From the NCBI RefSeq assembly GCF_030272615.1, contig NC_081415.1, positions 421,936,757 through 422,000,756 of the forward strand: a DNA stretch of 64,000 nt. The letters run 5' to 3'. The notes under the pieces are model-generated. The model searched no databases. It was not told the origin of the DNA and saw only the letters and a program-made list of their open reading frames with translations. A program made the position numbers and the translations under genes. The DNA comes from Cryptomeria japonica. Lineage: Eukaryota > Streptophyta > Pinopsida > Cupressales > Cupressaceae. This document shows positions 1 through 12,297 of the stretch, in pieces (positions within the stretch are counted from its first letter, which is position 1; each line of letters begins with the position of its first letter).

Positions 1-1
1 T

Positions 2-3000
2 GAGGATGATGGGTTTGACATTCTCCCTACTAATGCACAACAGGAACGATCAACGATTCTCATCGAGGAAACCAAAGAATACAATGTGGGGACTCCTGAA
101 AATCCTCATCTCATACATCTAGCATCTCTTCTCACTCTAGAGGAACCTAAATTTATAGAGTTCTTCCAGAAGCGTCAGATCAACTTCGCATGGTCATATG
201 CAGACATGTCTGGGCTTGATCCTAATTTAGTCATGCATCACCTCACTGTAGCAGAAGGAGCCAAACCTGTCAAGCAGAAGCTTCGTAAGATGCATCCTCA
301 AATTTCAGTACTAGTCAAAACAGAAATCAAGAAACTCCTAGATGTTGGTTTTATTAGACCAATTGATTATGCAGAATGGATCTCCAATATTGTGCCTGTC
401 GGCAAACCAAAAGGGGGCATCCGCATTTGTACTGACTTAAGAGATTTGAATAAAGCCTGTCCTAAGGATGACTTCCCCCTTCCAAATATCGACATCATAA
501 TAGACCTGACAGTAGGACATGCCATGCTTTCACTCATGGATGGCTTTTCAGGATACAATCAAATAAAGATCGCACCAAAGGATCAACATAAGACAGCCTT
601 CACCTGTCCATGGGGCACATATTGCTGGAATGTAATGCCTTTTGGTCTAAAGAATGCAGGAGCAACCTATCAAAGAGCAATGACCACCATCTTCCATGAC
701 ATGATGCATACTACGATGGAAGATTATGTTGATGACTTACTAGCAAAATCACTCACCAGAGAAGGGCATCTCCACATCTTAGATAAAATCTTTGATAGAC
801 TAGAACAATACCATGTTCAACTCAACCCAAAGAAATGTGTCTTTGGAGTAACCTCCGGGAAGCTTCTAGGATACATTGTCTCAAGCAAAGGTATTGAGGT
901 TGACCTAGCAAAGGTAAAAGCAATCATGGACATGCCACCACCAAAGAATATCAGTCAGCTAAGGACATTACAAGGGTGGCTTCAATCCATTCAAAGATTC
1001 ATTGCACAATTGGCTGATAAGTGTCACCCATTCACACACCTGCTACACAAGAACATCTGCTTTCAGTGGGATGCCCGATGCCAACAAGCATTTCAAACGC
1101 TTAAAGACTATCTCATGAATCCACCATTGCTGATGCCACCAGATCCAAGAAGACCATTGTTACTCTATATCTCAGCAACAAGTACAGCATTGGGTGTACT
1201 ACTGGCACAACATAATGCAGAAGGAAAAGAGTGTGATGTTTACTACATCTCTCGCACACTGGTGGGCTATGAACTCAATTACACACCTATTGAGCGAGCT
1301 TGCCTAGCAGTAATCTTAGCAGCCACTAAACTGAGGCACTATCTATTAACACACAAAGTACAACTCATTACAAAGATTGATCCACTCAAGTATTTACTCA
1401 GCAAAGCAGCATTGACAGGTCGCTTGGCCAAATGGGTGATGATTCTAAGTGAATTTGACATCAAGTATGTAGATCGTTAAGCTATCAAAGGTCAAGTTAT
1501 TGCAGATCAGTTGGCCGATGCGCCTCTCATAGGCGATCATCCTCTTATTTCCAATTTTCCAGATGAAGAGATATTCATGATCACAATAACACAACCATGG
1601 AAACTATACTTTGATGGTTCATACACTAGGCATGGCTCGGAGGCAGGCATTATGTTTATCACACCTCAGGGTGATAGCATCCCGAAGTCTTACAGGCTCA
1701 CATTTCCATGCACAAACAACATAGCAGAATATGAGGCCTTGATCACAAGACTCGGGCTAGCCATACAATGGAAATTACAAGAACTACAAGTATATGGCGA
1801 CTCCCAACTGGTCATTCGACAAGCAACTGATGAATATCAGACCAAGGATGATAAACTCATGCCATTTAAGCAAATGGTGGACAATCTAAAGTCATCATTT
1901 ACTACAATTTCCTTTGAGCAGATACCTAGAGATCATAATCGAGCTGCTGACGCTATGGCTACCATCGCATCTCTCCTAGATTTTCCACAGAATTCAACAC
2001 GCTACGAGTTCTTGGTAGAACAGCTTTGGATCCCCGCGTATGATATCCCAAAATCTGAGATGATATGTTGCCTTGTCGGTTCTGACTCCCCATGGTACGG
2101 TGAATTCTACACCTATCTCCGCGATCACACCCTACCTCCTAACCAATCAAATAACCAACGTAAAACCTTCATTCGCCAAACTGCTTGATATACCATTATT
2201 GCCGAGACCCTATACCGATGCAGTCTTGATGGTACTCTCCTTCGATGTCTGGAACAGGATGAGATAACAAAGGCCTTGGAAGAGGTACATGAAGGAATTT
2301 GTGGAACCCATGCAAGTGGTCCGTCACTAGCCAAGAAACTCCTGCGCAATGGATACTATTGGCCATCTATGAAAAAAGACTCCTACTACTTTGTCAGGAA
2401 GTGCAAGAAATGCCAAGTTCATGGCGACCTGATACATGCACCAGCACAGGAATTGCAACCAATCACAACACCATGGCCTTTTTGTCAATGGGGTCTTGAC
2501 CTTGTGGGTAAAATCCATCCATCTTCATCCAACGGCCACAAATTCATTATTACCGCCACCGAATATTTCACAAAGTGGATCGAAGCTGTTCCACTTACCC
2601 AAGTCACTAGCAAGTAGATCGCCTCATTCATCCTCAACTACATCATCTGCCAGTATGGTGTGCCCATGTCCATCATCACAGATAACGGTCTTCCATTCAA
2701 GAATCAAGATGTTCGTGAACTCTATGAGAAATTTCATATCCAACACCGCTTTTCCACTCCCTATTACCCACAAGGCAATGGTCAGGCCAAAGCATCAAAT
2801 AAGAACATATTAAGGATCCTAAAGAAGACAGTCAATGATGTTGGCCGTGATTGGCATGTTCAACTGAATCCAGCACTATGGGCATATCGAACTAGCATTC
2901 GGACCCCTACAGGTGCAACTCCTTATTCATTGGTCTATGGTGCCGAAGCTATCTTACCTATTGAGGTGGAGATACCATCACTACGGGTTTCCTTGCATAA

Positions 3001-3349
3001 TCTAATAGATGACGAAGCCTACAGAGTATCCCGTCTTTAGGACTTAGAGTTACTAGATGAGAAGCGACAAGCTGCATACAATCACCTCAAAGCCTATCAG
3101 CAACGCATGAATAGAAGCTACAATCACCGAGTTAGATCTCGTACATTTGAGTTAGGTGATCTTGTTCTACCAGAGAATCCTCGCAATCAACCAAACAGAG
3201 AACATCAGGGCAAGTTTGAATCAAACTGGTTGGGCCCATATGTTGTCACTGCTGTATTTGGGTCTGGGGCATATCAGTTGGCTACATCAGAAGGAGAACC
3301 GCTCACAGATCCAATCAACAGCATGCACCTCAAACGGTTTTATACCTAA
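2..3349 (+). pseudogene. pol: Tat-lineage pol: RT, RNase H, second RNase H, integrase (four in-frame stops)
   Basis: The frame is already open at the left edge, so the real start is outside. Order: RT with the catalytic YVDD box at 725-736; RNase H starting near LLLYISATSTALG; a second RNase H at about 1590-1990 (WKLYFDGSYTRHG, NNIAEYEAL, YGDSQLVI, DHNRAADA); integrase HHCC zinc finger (about 2280-2440); the DDE core including ITDNGLPF and YYPQGNGQAKASN; and a C-terminal tail to 3349. The only breaks are stops at 1478 (TAA), 2186 (TGA), 2615 (TAG) and 3038 (TAG), all in frame with no indel. Each is explicable as a single base change from CAA/AAA, CGA or CAG. No gag lies in the window. Identification as Ty3/Tat pol is secure; no function survives. 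Confidence 0.9.
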
Positions 3350-5968
3350 GCTGAACAAAGCATCAGGCTTCCCTACATACCAGAAAATACCACAAACATT
3401 CAGAAAAATGTCCTGAAGAAATACAAAAACATTCAAAAAAGTAAAGAAAAATCATGCATCCAAACAGTGAACAACCACTCTGGTGGCACCTTGGGTAAGT
3501 GCGATGGTGAAAACTTGGCAAACAGGCACCACTCGTAAAGACAATGGCTCTAGTATCTTTCAGGCTTGTTGCAATCACTTCATACATACATCCATCCATC
3601 CATCAACCATGACTTGTTATAAATCTACAAATCCAAGAAAGTACTGCATGCATCCTACATCCCGCTTTTTTATAGTCATGTCTAAAAACTGGGGGCAATG
3701 CCTTTAACCTATTGATGGAAGTGGATTCTACATTGTCTTGTGATTCATTAAAGTTCTTCATTTAAAACTATCTCACAAAATCCAAAAAACATTCAAAACA
3801 ATTCAAAATCCAAAAAACATTCAAAACAATTCAAAATCCAACAAGCATTCAAAAATGTCTCGCAAAATACCAAAAACATTCAAAAACAATACAAAGTCCA
3901 AAAACAATGAAAAAACCATAAAAAATCAAAACACGGCAACACCTTGTACATACTCATCCGCACAGATACAAAACAAACATTGACATAATACTCACATGAT
4001 GACCATTTACCACTCAAACCACACAATCAACATCAACACTCAAAACTGTCTTCAACAAGGATGCATCCTTCCTTACCAAAACAAAGACAAGATGATATTT
4101 TCTTTGACAAGAAAATTCTATTTACGCTATCAAATACTTGGTTGATTTATGGGCTAGTTATTTATATTAGGTTCCTACAGCATTGTTTGTGTATCTTCGG
4201 TACATTATTCCGATGAAGTTCTGGGGCATGTACTAATGGTGTCTACGTGGGAAGTTCACCAAGCTTCGTGATCTTATGCCAAATGCAGTCATAGATCATT
4301 ACGGCTTGCTGACTACAGTGTATACCTCGACCATATGAGCATGAACCATTACCAAGGATCCTTATTCTTTATTCTTTATGTATATACTATTTGTTTGCAG
4401 GAACATTGCTCTTCCTTTGGTTCCTCCCCCCCTCATCCAATTTGGATAAAGGTTTTTATCTCTTAGTACGGTATGCACTTGTCTCAGGATATGATCAGCC
4501 TAAGATCAAGGAGGACGATCCAAGTCATGCATGAACGGAGATAATCCTTGTCTATTCCGCAAGCAATACTCTAGGTCGACTTGACCCTTATATCAAGTCA
4601 TTTGTATTAACTTGCTATATAAAATCCATGTAAGGAATACTCAGGTCATCTTGAATCATTATGCCATGATGCTTGTATTCTCTTCCAACATTTTAAAGCT
4701 CAATGATGAAAATAGAGCACTATGGATCGTCATTTCATCTCATCTGTTTATATCTTGCATTCCGTTGCATATCACCCATCTATTCATTCATTCATATGTA
4801 GGCTTTATATACAAAAGTGACCATTAAAGCTGGTCTTGGATACAATCACGACTGAGTACTCTGATACATCATCAATGCATCATGCAAAAGTCTTAAAAAC
4901 CTTGCATTCCTCATGGTCATATCATCATCGCATTTAGGTGCATCTTGCATTAAGTCCATTCATGTCATTTTTAACTTAATATTGCATATAGTTCATTTTT
5001 TGACATTAGTTTTCATTAATCATTTGCATCATTGCATCAATCATAAATAATTAGATTCATTCGTGGGATCAAATTGTCTTTGATTGTTTTAAATCATTTA
5101 CTAGGCATTCATTTAGTGTCAATTATCCATCATCATTTCATCATCCTTTATCATTTATTATTGCATCCATTCATTAGTGAAAAAGTGCATTCATTCATCC
5201 ATTTATTAAAGTATCTTATTATGCTCATTTTAGGAATCATTCACATTGCATTCATTATCTTTTTAATTGCATTAAGGTACAATTATTAAAACCATAAGTT
5301 GTAATATCCTCATATTATCATTTGTACTTAAATCATATTTAAAAGCATTTAGAATCATAAATCCATTTGTTTCCAAACATTGGTTCATACCATTATATAT
5401 ATATCCATTATACATAGGCATTTATTTCGACATTATCATATAAACATTTGTACTTTACATTTTATTTATCCATATTACATTCATCTAAAAACATCTAGAT
5501 GCATATCCATACATCAAATCATTCATTCAACCATTGCATTAACATCATCGCATAAATTATCATTGCATAAGAAACACCAAAATCCTGTTCATAAATCATC
5601 ATAAGCATACATCATCATCATGGCATTACATACATAAAGCATTACATCAAAAATCAAACAAATCATACATATATAAGCCTGCATTCATATGTCAGTATCC
5701 CACGTCATAAATCATCATAAAAACATGCATATAAGAAACATCTCATCAAATGCATACATGTACACATATCCATCTAAGCAATAACTCATCATCCTGCATA
5801 AACATCCATACATATCAATTGCATATCATCAAAATATGGGATCTCCTCATATATATCATCTCATATATCAGAGTACAATGAAGTCAACAAAATCGGCTAC
5901 CAAGAGCCATCCAAGATACAGTCCAAAAAATAAACAATGATACAATACATATATGCAAAAATGCTCTC
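3350..5968 (+). other. Tat element spacer between pol and the antisense ORF: low-complexity, no gene
   Basis: No supportable coding sequence. 3372-3930 contains a degenerate ~31-bp repeat (core AAAATCCAAAAAACATTCAA), clearest as three copies at 3777-3870. A purine-rich tract ending GGGGGCAATG near 3690 resembles an internal polypurine tract. 4850-5870 is AT-rich DNA dominated by CATT/CATC tetramers. Long non-coding spacers with tandem repeats are usual in Tat/Ogre elements. Confidence 0.6.
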
Positions 5969-7972
5969 TCAAATGCCACTCTGGCCAGATGTTGTACCAC
6001 CATCACCACCTGCTCCCCCACTGGGACTCGCACCACCTGATCCATCTCTCCGTGGAGGCCTCATCGAACCCCCACTCACTCCTGCATCCCCTGATCTCTC
6101 CCTCTGCAAAGGACCCATCACACCCCCACTGCTCTGCACCCTCTGTGATCACTCTGATCTGGCCTACAGCATCTGAGAATAGCTAAGATCTCACTGACTA
6201 GCTGGCACCACCTGCTCATATAAACCCCGCCAGTAGTCTATCTCTACCTGTGCTCGTTGCATCTCCCTCATCACCTCCCCCATAGGCCCCTATGCTCCTA
6301 CTCCAATTCAGACTCTCTCCTGCAGCTCTGCCAATCTCTCCACTGCACTATCCCTCTCCTACAGCACCACCGCCAGCTCTGACTCCCGTGCAAATAGCTG
6401 CACATCCCTAGCCGCCACCTCCGCCTCCAAATCCTCTACTCGGGTCTGCAAATGTGCTATCATGTGATCTCGAAGATCTGTAGTGGCTCCCTCCCCGGTA
6501 TCCATCACAACCTCACCTATACCACCCTCTCTAGTAGCTCCCTCCCCTCTGTCCATCGAGATCTCCCTCTCCATCCCCCTCCCACCCAACCGAACTCCTC
6601 CCTGTATCAATGGTCCCTATGCTATCCGTAGAGGCAGTCCACCTCTCCCTCTCCGCTGAATCCACATCCCCAACCCACCACCTCCTCCACCTCCACCTCC
6701 TCCTCCTCCATCTCCTCCTCCTCCTCCATCTCCTCCTCCACCTCCTCCACCTGCCCTCGGTCCTCGATCTCCTGCCCTCCTCCATCTTCAGCCCCTCTCA
6801 TCCTCAAAATCCGGAATCAGCTTTGCTAGATCCGATATCCGTAGAATTGGGTGCGCTGCTCGGTACTGCGTGTACTCATCTGCTACTCCTGCATCCACGA
6901 CCCTCGATCGTATATCCCATGGTCTCGCCTGTAGTGTCTGAAACTCGGCTAATGCTTGATCATACGGCAGCACTGGCCCCCATGCGTACCTCTCCCGAAT
7001 CACTCGAGCATACTCCGCTAATCCACTAGGCAGTCCCTACTGCCGTCCAAACTGTCTCAGAACTCTCTCGGGCACCTGTCTCTCCACATGGTAAGAGGTC
7101 CTCCCAATGAGGAATCGGGTCATAAAAACATAGGGCAGTGCCTCTGCATCATCATCCCATGGCTCACACTCCAGGTAAGGTCGCCATATGACTGCATCTA
7201 GATCGTCCAGTGCCCGCCGCCACCACTCTAACTTCCCCAGGTGGGGCTGACTCATCATGCCGCTATACATGAACATATACGGCTGATCTACTGCACGGAA
7301 CCTCGGACTCACTAGTCGAGTCACTGGTAGGTGCTCCCAGGCCCAAATATGTAGCAGCGTCACTCCCACTACTAAGGAACCCCTCCCCCGGTAGACCACC
7401 TCATGAAGCTCCTGGTACAGGTGCGCAAGTATGCACGACCCCCATGCAAATCAGGTCCACTTGGTAATCATCATCTCGATCACCTACCCCCACCCCACGG
7501 CCAAACCATGTGATCGCCTGTCAGGACATAGAAATCCTCCCACGATACTTGATAGCACTACTGGTAGAGGCTCATATAACGCAACTATCTCCTCCCAGGC
7601 AATAGAGCCATCATCAATAAAAATGTCCTCATCAAAAAACCTCTGAACTACAAGGGTCCCCCAGGATCTGTCATATGTAACCAGCTCCCCCCGAATTAGA
7701 ATCCACAGGATGCACCACACATCCTCTAGGGTCACTGTCATCTCCCCATGTGCCAGATGGAAGGTGCACATCTCACTGTGCCACCGCTCGGCTAATGTTG
7801 TGATCAAACCGTGATTCATCCGAATCACGGGCATGTGCATCACCTCATACAATCCAGTAGCAGCAATACAATCTATCTCTGCCTCTGTCAATCGATCCCG
7901 CAACCCCTGTGTCGCAAGATGTCTTTCGCATAACTGCAACACGCCTAGATCCTCTTGCACATGGACATTCAT
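5969..7972 (-). pseudogene. Antisense ORF with plant mobile domain, glycine-rich linker and coiled coil
   Basis: A single minus-strand frame from ATG 7972 down to a stop at 5969, about 668 codons. The N-terminal ~200 codons match the plant mobile domain (PMD, aminotransferase-like/MAIN-like): GLYEVMHMPVIRMNHGLI, then HSEMCTFHLAHGEMTVTLED. The domain continues through PYLECEPWDDDAEALPY. Next come a linker of almost pure Gly/Asp (about 6650-6780), a coiled-coil stretch (HLQTRVEDLEAEVAARDVQL, near 6400) and a Gly/Ser tail. Eleven in-frame stops interrupt it (7484, 7451, 7037, 6788, 6617, 6359, 6308, 6290, 6191, 6164, 6149), every one TAG or TGA, with no frameshift seen. PMD proteins are known both as host silencing factors (MAIN family) and as transposon passengers. 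Which downstream stop is the original is unclear. Confidence 0.75.
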
Positions 7973-8229
7973 CAATCACCATCAGTTGTTTTGTTTTCAA
8001 ACTTTCTTAAGTTTAAACCTAGACTATCAATAGATACTTTGATCAAGTATCTTCGGGTCTCAACAGGTAAGCAATCATGGCAACCTCGACTTCAACAAAC
8101 ATTTATCCTAAAAATGACCTAAGTCTCATTAGGCTGCTATGGTTCAAAACAACTCCCACTTCACATCGCCATCCATCCATCATTGGCATTGGGAGATTTT
8201 CTTCATCCAAACTGGGACATCTCTTTATC

Positions 8230-8545
8230 CTAAAACAAAAGCGCTATTTTACCAACAAAAGCGCTAGTTTCTCAACAATAGCACTACAACCCTAACAAAA
8301 GCGCTCAATAAGCTATCCAATAGCGCTCAAACTATAAATGCGCTAAAACACCTACGCAGTAGCACTAATTAAGAGCAATAGCACTCAATCGCGCTTATTA
8401 ATCAATAGCGCCTAAACATGCATATAATAGCACTAAAATATTTCAAAAGCGCTCAAACAATAGGCCAATAGCGCCATTGCGATACCATAGCGCTAGTTAA
8501 TTGAACAAAAGTGCCAAAACCATAGTTTCAGCGCTCTTGCTCCGA
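8230..8545. repeat. Interspersed AGCGCT/TAGCGCT repeat tract
   Basis: About 18 short copies of (A/T)AGCGCT or close variants (AAAGCGCT, AATAGCGCTC, AATAGCACT), spaced 12-25 bp, between the start of the antisense PMD ORF and the 3' LTR. The core AGCGCT is a palindrome. The tract sits where Tat elements usually carry tandem repeats and lies directly upstream of the antisense gene, so a regulatory role for that gene is possible but unproven. Confidence 0.7.
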
Positions 8546-8780
8546 CTCGACTTGGACTCAGCAAAAAGCCTATAAAAAATGTTTAACAATTCAAAATTCC
8601 AATTTGCGTACCGCTGGTCTGTAGTCGTCTGGCCGCTGGAACCGTCGGACTCACTCAAATCTGTGCTCTGTAATCGGTATCGACATCCTGATTGCTGCTC
8701 ACTCCTCCAAAACGTCACTATCAGAGCTCTAGTTTCACACTGGTCGCGGTCACAAATGATCTTGTTTTCATCCCTTTCAC

Positions 8781-8793
8781 CCCATTTATACCC
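8781..8793 (-). promoter_or_regulatory. Possible TATA box for the antisense PMD ORF
   Basis: On the minus strand this reads GGGTATAAATGGG, a good plant TATA box, about 810 nt upstream of ATG 7972 and upstream of the GCGCT tract. No other support; 8546-9089 shows no gene. Confidence 0.3.
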
Positions 8794-9089
8794 TTCACCG
8801 TCACCATAACTTCCCCCCCGCTCACCGCCGTGGTCCCCGTAAACTTCCCGAGCTTCCCATTTCTCCATTTTACCCCCATTTTCTTTTATTTTTCACCCGT
8901 ATGGCTAACTCCTTTTCTTCTAAAACCCTGCCAATTTTCATTCTTTTTTGAGAGATCGCCCGATTTTTCAAAAAATTTCAGCCCATCTCTCGAGGGGGCA
9001 TACCACCCATTAAATTAACATTTTATGGGGCATCTTCTTCACACCAGTTTTTCTTTCTTTGAAATGATGCGATAAACCACACCGTCTCA

Positions 9090-9101
9090 AAAAGGGGCAA
9101 A
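9090..9101 (+). other. Polypurine tract of the Tat element
   Basis: AAAAAGGGGCAA directly before the TG that starts the 3' LTR: the expected position for the plus-strand primer of an LTR retrotransposon. Confidence 0.75.
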
Positions 9102-10487
9102 TGTAGTCACACAAATTTGTCCAGCTTAATTAAATAAATATTCGCTATTTATTTGATTAAAAATCCACTAGCCATCAGTTAATTAAATTAATATTTAATT
9201 AATTCATCTCCAAACATTCTCCTACTAATTAAATAAATTATTCATTTTATTTTAATTAATTCATTAAATCAAATTCACAATCAATTAAATAAATAAAATC
9301 TATTTATTTAATTAAAATCCCCTTTTCCTCTTTTAAGTAAATTAAATAAAAATATTTATTTAAATCATTTATTCCCCCCCCCACTTGCATTTTCCTACAA
9401 ATGCAACTTGCACTCATTTATTGGAATAAATGAATTTTTATTTTAAATAAAAATCCTATTTTCCCTCACCCACCAAATCCAATTGCAAAATCTAATCCCC
9501 TTCTAGATTCTTCTAACCCCTTCCTAATTAGCCTAATCCATCCCCTAATTATTGTCACATTCCTAAACAAAATGAAGTCACTTCTCAAAGACTTCAAAAG
9601 TCTTTGAAAAGCATTTAATGCTTTGTGTGTTCAACAAATTAACCCCCAAAGTCTTCAAAACCACTAATAGTTCTTACATGACCATTTATGGCTCTTACAT
9701 AACCATTTATGGTTATTTCAAACTTGTCCCCCCAAACATTTATTGCTTTGACCATATCTATCCTTCTTGCCTTTGCACAAGAATTTATCCATTGGATAAA
9801 AGCTTTATTCTTTGAATAAAGAGTTTATTTATTCATTCAATTAACCTTGACTTTAACTCTCAAAGTCATGTCAAGCATTTAATGTTTATTCCCTCTCCTC
9901 TCAACCTATCTCACATTGACACTTGTCATCCTAGGATTGGGTTAAAAGCCCTCACATGGATTTGAAATCATTCGATCCTGACCCTTGTTGAGATTATTCA
10001 ATCTCAACCATCCATTGCTCCATTTTTCCTATAAATAGAGCCAATTTCTTCATAATCCAGATCTTGAAAACTTGTATGCATTTAACCTATAGGCATTTTA
10101 GAGAGCATTTAACATAGTAAACTAAAATCTTGTTATTTTGGTTAAAATCAATCATTTCAATAACATCTAGTATTTTAGCTTTTCATTTTACATTTGGAGC
10201 ACAATACTAAAATCTCAATCCTCCATAAGCATCCATAGTGCAAAAAGCTGCTGAGAGCTACACTATTTTGGAACTTGGAGAGGAGAGGAACAAGGGAGAA
10301 GGAGCTAAGAGCATGCTAAGAGGCATTTGGAGATGCCTTATTATTTTTATTTCACTTGTTAGATATATTAGCATGATTTTAGTATCTCTTTTGATATGCC
10401 TGTTTAGATTAATTTTTGATTGACTAACACTAACGATTTTCTTGTGTCTTGTGTTGTTTGTCATTTGCTAACCTTATCCATTTAGCA
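9102..10487 (+). mobile_element. 3' LTR of the Tat element
   Basis: Begins TGTAGTCACACAAATTTG after the polypurine tract. It is recognisably the same family as the solo LTR at 42326-44102: shared AT-rich inverted blocks, the CCACTTGCATTTTCC hairpin arm, the CTTCTAGATTCTTCTAA block, the TATA box region and the 3' end. By that alignment it ends ...CCATTTAGCA at 10487, inside LINE1 reverse transcriptase. It is shorter than the solo LTR (1,386 versus 1,777 bp), mainly because the solo copy has expanded internal tandem repeats. Confidence 0.8.
10029..10038 (+). promoter_or_regulatory. LTR TATA box
   Basis: CTATAAATAG, conserved in position and sequence in the solo LTR (TATAAATA at 43687-43694). 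Expected to start transcription of the retrotransposon about 30 bp downstream. Confidence 0.7.
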
Positions 10488-12297
10488 GAGCATCAATTTT
10501 AAATAGAACATCCCATTCAACTCTATCATAAGCCTTTGCCAAATCCAACTTTATCAAGAAACCTTCTTTCTTTGCAGCACTGAGGGAGTGAATGTTCTCA
10601 TAAACAAGAATGATTGAATCAAGAATCTGTCTACCAGGAACAAAGCCTTTTTGCTCTTCAGATATGATGAAGGGAAGAACCGTCAAAATTCTAGTAGTCA
10701 ACACTTTGGCTATTATTTTATAGAATGAGTTGCATAAGCTAATAGGCCTAAATTTGCCCGTAGAATCCACCCCAGCAACTTTGGGGATTAAGGCAATAAA
10801 AGTGGAGTTCAATTCCTTAAGGATTCTTCTGGATCCAAAAAATTCTTTCACCACATTAACCGTATCCTTCCCCACAATATTCCAAAATTCTTGAAAGAAA
10901 AACATTGGGAATCCATCAGGGCCCAGAGCTTTATCCCCTTGAAAAGAGAAGATAGCTTTTTTTATTTCTTCAGCAGATGGGATGGCAACAAGGGTCTTAT
11001 TCTGAATAGAGTTTATAATTTTAGGAATATTATTAACCAGATTGAGTTGATGGGTCTGATCAAGATCCTCGTTACTAGATAGAATTTGCTTGAAGAATCT
11101 AACAACTTCATCCCTGATATCATCGTTATTAAGCGGAGTGTTGTTCTCAACAGTTAGCTTTGTGATTCTATTTGCTGCCTTATGTTTTAGGGAAGTCATA
11201 TGGAAAAACTTAGTGTTTCTGTCCCCTGCCTTCAGTCATATAGCCCTAGATCTCTGTCTCTAATATATTTCTTCCCTAGAGATAATGGTGTGAATGTTGT
11301 TAAGGACCTTATCTTCCATGGCTTTGGAATACTTTTTGTAGCCTTCTTTCTGGATGGAAATTTGAATCTGGTCCAGTTCCTCCTTTAATTTTTTCTTTGA
11401 ATAAAAAATATCACCAAAGACCTCCTTGTTCCAAGCCTTAATATTGGTTTTGACATATTTTAGTTTTTTGGCAACTTTATACATGGTTGTTCCATTAATA
11501 TCAACATTCCACCATTCAGCAATGGAATTTTCAAGATTGGGGTGGGATATCCACATCTTTTCGAAGCGAAAAGGGAATCACTGATTATGCTTAGAGTTCT
11601 CAGCAACAAAGGAAATGGGATAATGATCTGACCCAATTCTATTAATAACAGAAAGGGAACAACTATGAGAAATAATCCAATCATTAGAGAAAAGAGCTCT
11701 ATCAAGTCTTACCTGGATAAGATCATCACCATCTCTTCGGTTTGACCAAGTATAGGAGGCTCCATTGAGATCCAAGTCAATGAGAGCATTGTCATTGATA
11801 AAGTCCATCAGGTTGGATCTGCTTTCTGGTTGAGCTTGACTACCTCCAAATTTTTCTCTGTCTTGCAGAGGAGTATTGAAATCTCCCATGACAACCCAAC
11901 TATTCATAGAGAATTTTTTCCTTTTTTGCTGAACTTTTTCCCGGAATTTACTTCTAGCATATTTGGAATTAGGGGCATAGATATTAGTTATAACAAATTC
12001 CTTTTCATCAAAAATATTTCTAGCTTTTAGGGATAGAATATTGCCATCCTCATCTATCATATCTCCAGAGGTTGTGCTTTTATTCTAGAATATTGCAACC
12101 CCTTCAGAGGCTCCATTCGAGCTACTGCCACATACTCCCCCATTTTTTAAAAACTTTAGTTTCTCCACTTTCTCTTTACTCATTTTAGTTTCCTGAATCA
12201 GGATAATATCCGGATTTTGATCTCGAATAAGATTCCTTAATATATCATGTTTATTGAGACCGTTTAGGCCTCTGATATTCCATGATATTACTTTCAT
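10488..12297 (-). pseudogene. LINE1 ORF2: APE endonuclease and N-terminal reverse transcriptase
   Basis: One frame of about 603 codons from ATG 12297. Its first bases overlap the ORF1 stop (ATGA), a usual L1 arrangement. Endonuclease: ISWNIRGLNG and LIQET at the N-terminus, VVMGDFNTPLQDREKFGG, NGASYTWSNRR and the catalytic SDHYPISF. RT then begins: GPDGFPMFFFQEFW, FRPISLCNSFYKIIAKVL, KKEGFLIKLDLAKAYDRVEW. It is cut by the LTR before the (Y/F)ADD box. In-frame stops: 12085 (TAG), 11578 (TGA), 11260 (TAG) and about 11233 (TGA). At three of these the LINE family has Trp, consistent with TGG to TAG/TGA. No indel is needed to follow the frame. Confidence 0.9.

Larger units (their letters stand above)
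1..10487 (+). mobile_element. Tat/Ogre-like Ty3 LTR retrotransposon, 3' part (5' LTR and gag left of the window)
   Basis: Seen: pol in one frame from base 2 to 3349 with RT, RNase H, a second RNase H and integrase. A ~2.6-kb spacer, an antisense PMD ORF, a GCGCT-repeat tract, a polypurine tract and a 1.39-kb LTR follow. A second RNase H between the RT-RNH block and integrase is the hallmark of the Tat lineage, and Tat elements are known to carry extra ORFs between pol and the 3' LTR. The LTR ends inside LINE1 reverse transcriptase sequence, so this element appears to have inserted into LINE1. Its 5' LTR and the left target duplication (candidate GAGCA, 10488-10492) should lie left of the window. 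Confidence 0.85.

Noticed and set aside
6359-7029. Plus-strand Leu/His-rich and other ORFs over 6.4-7.0 kb
   Set aside because: Shadows of the Gly-rich linker of the antisense PMD ORF.
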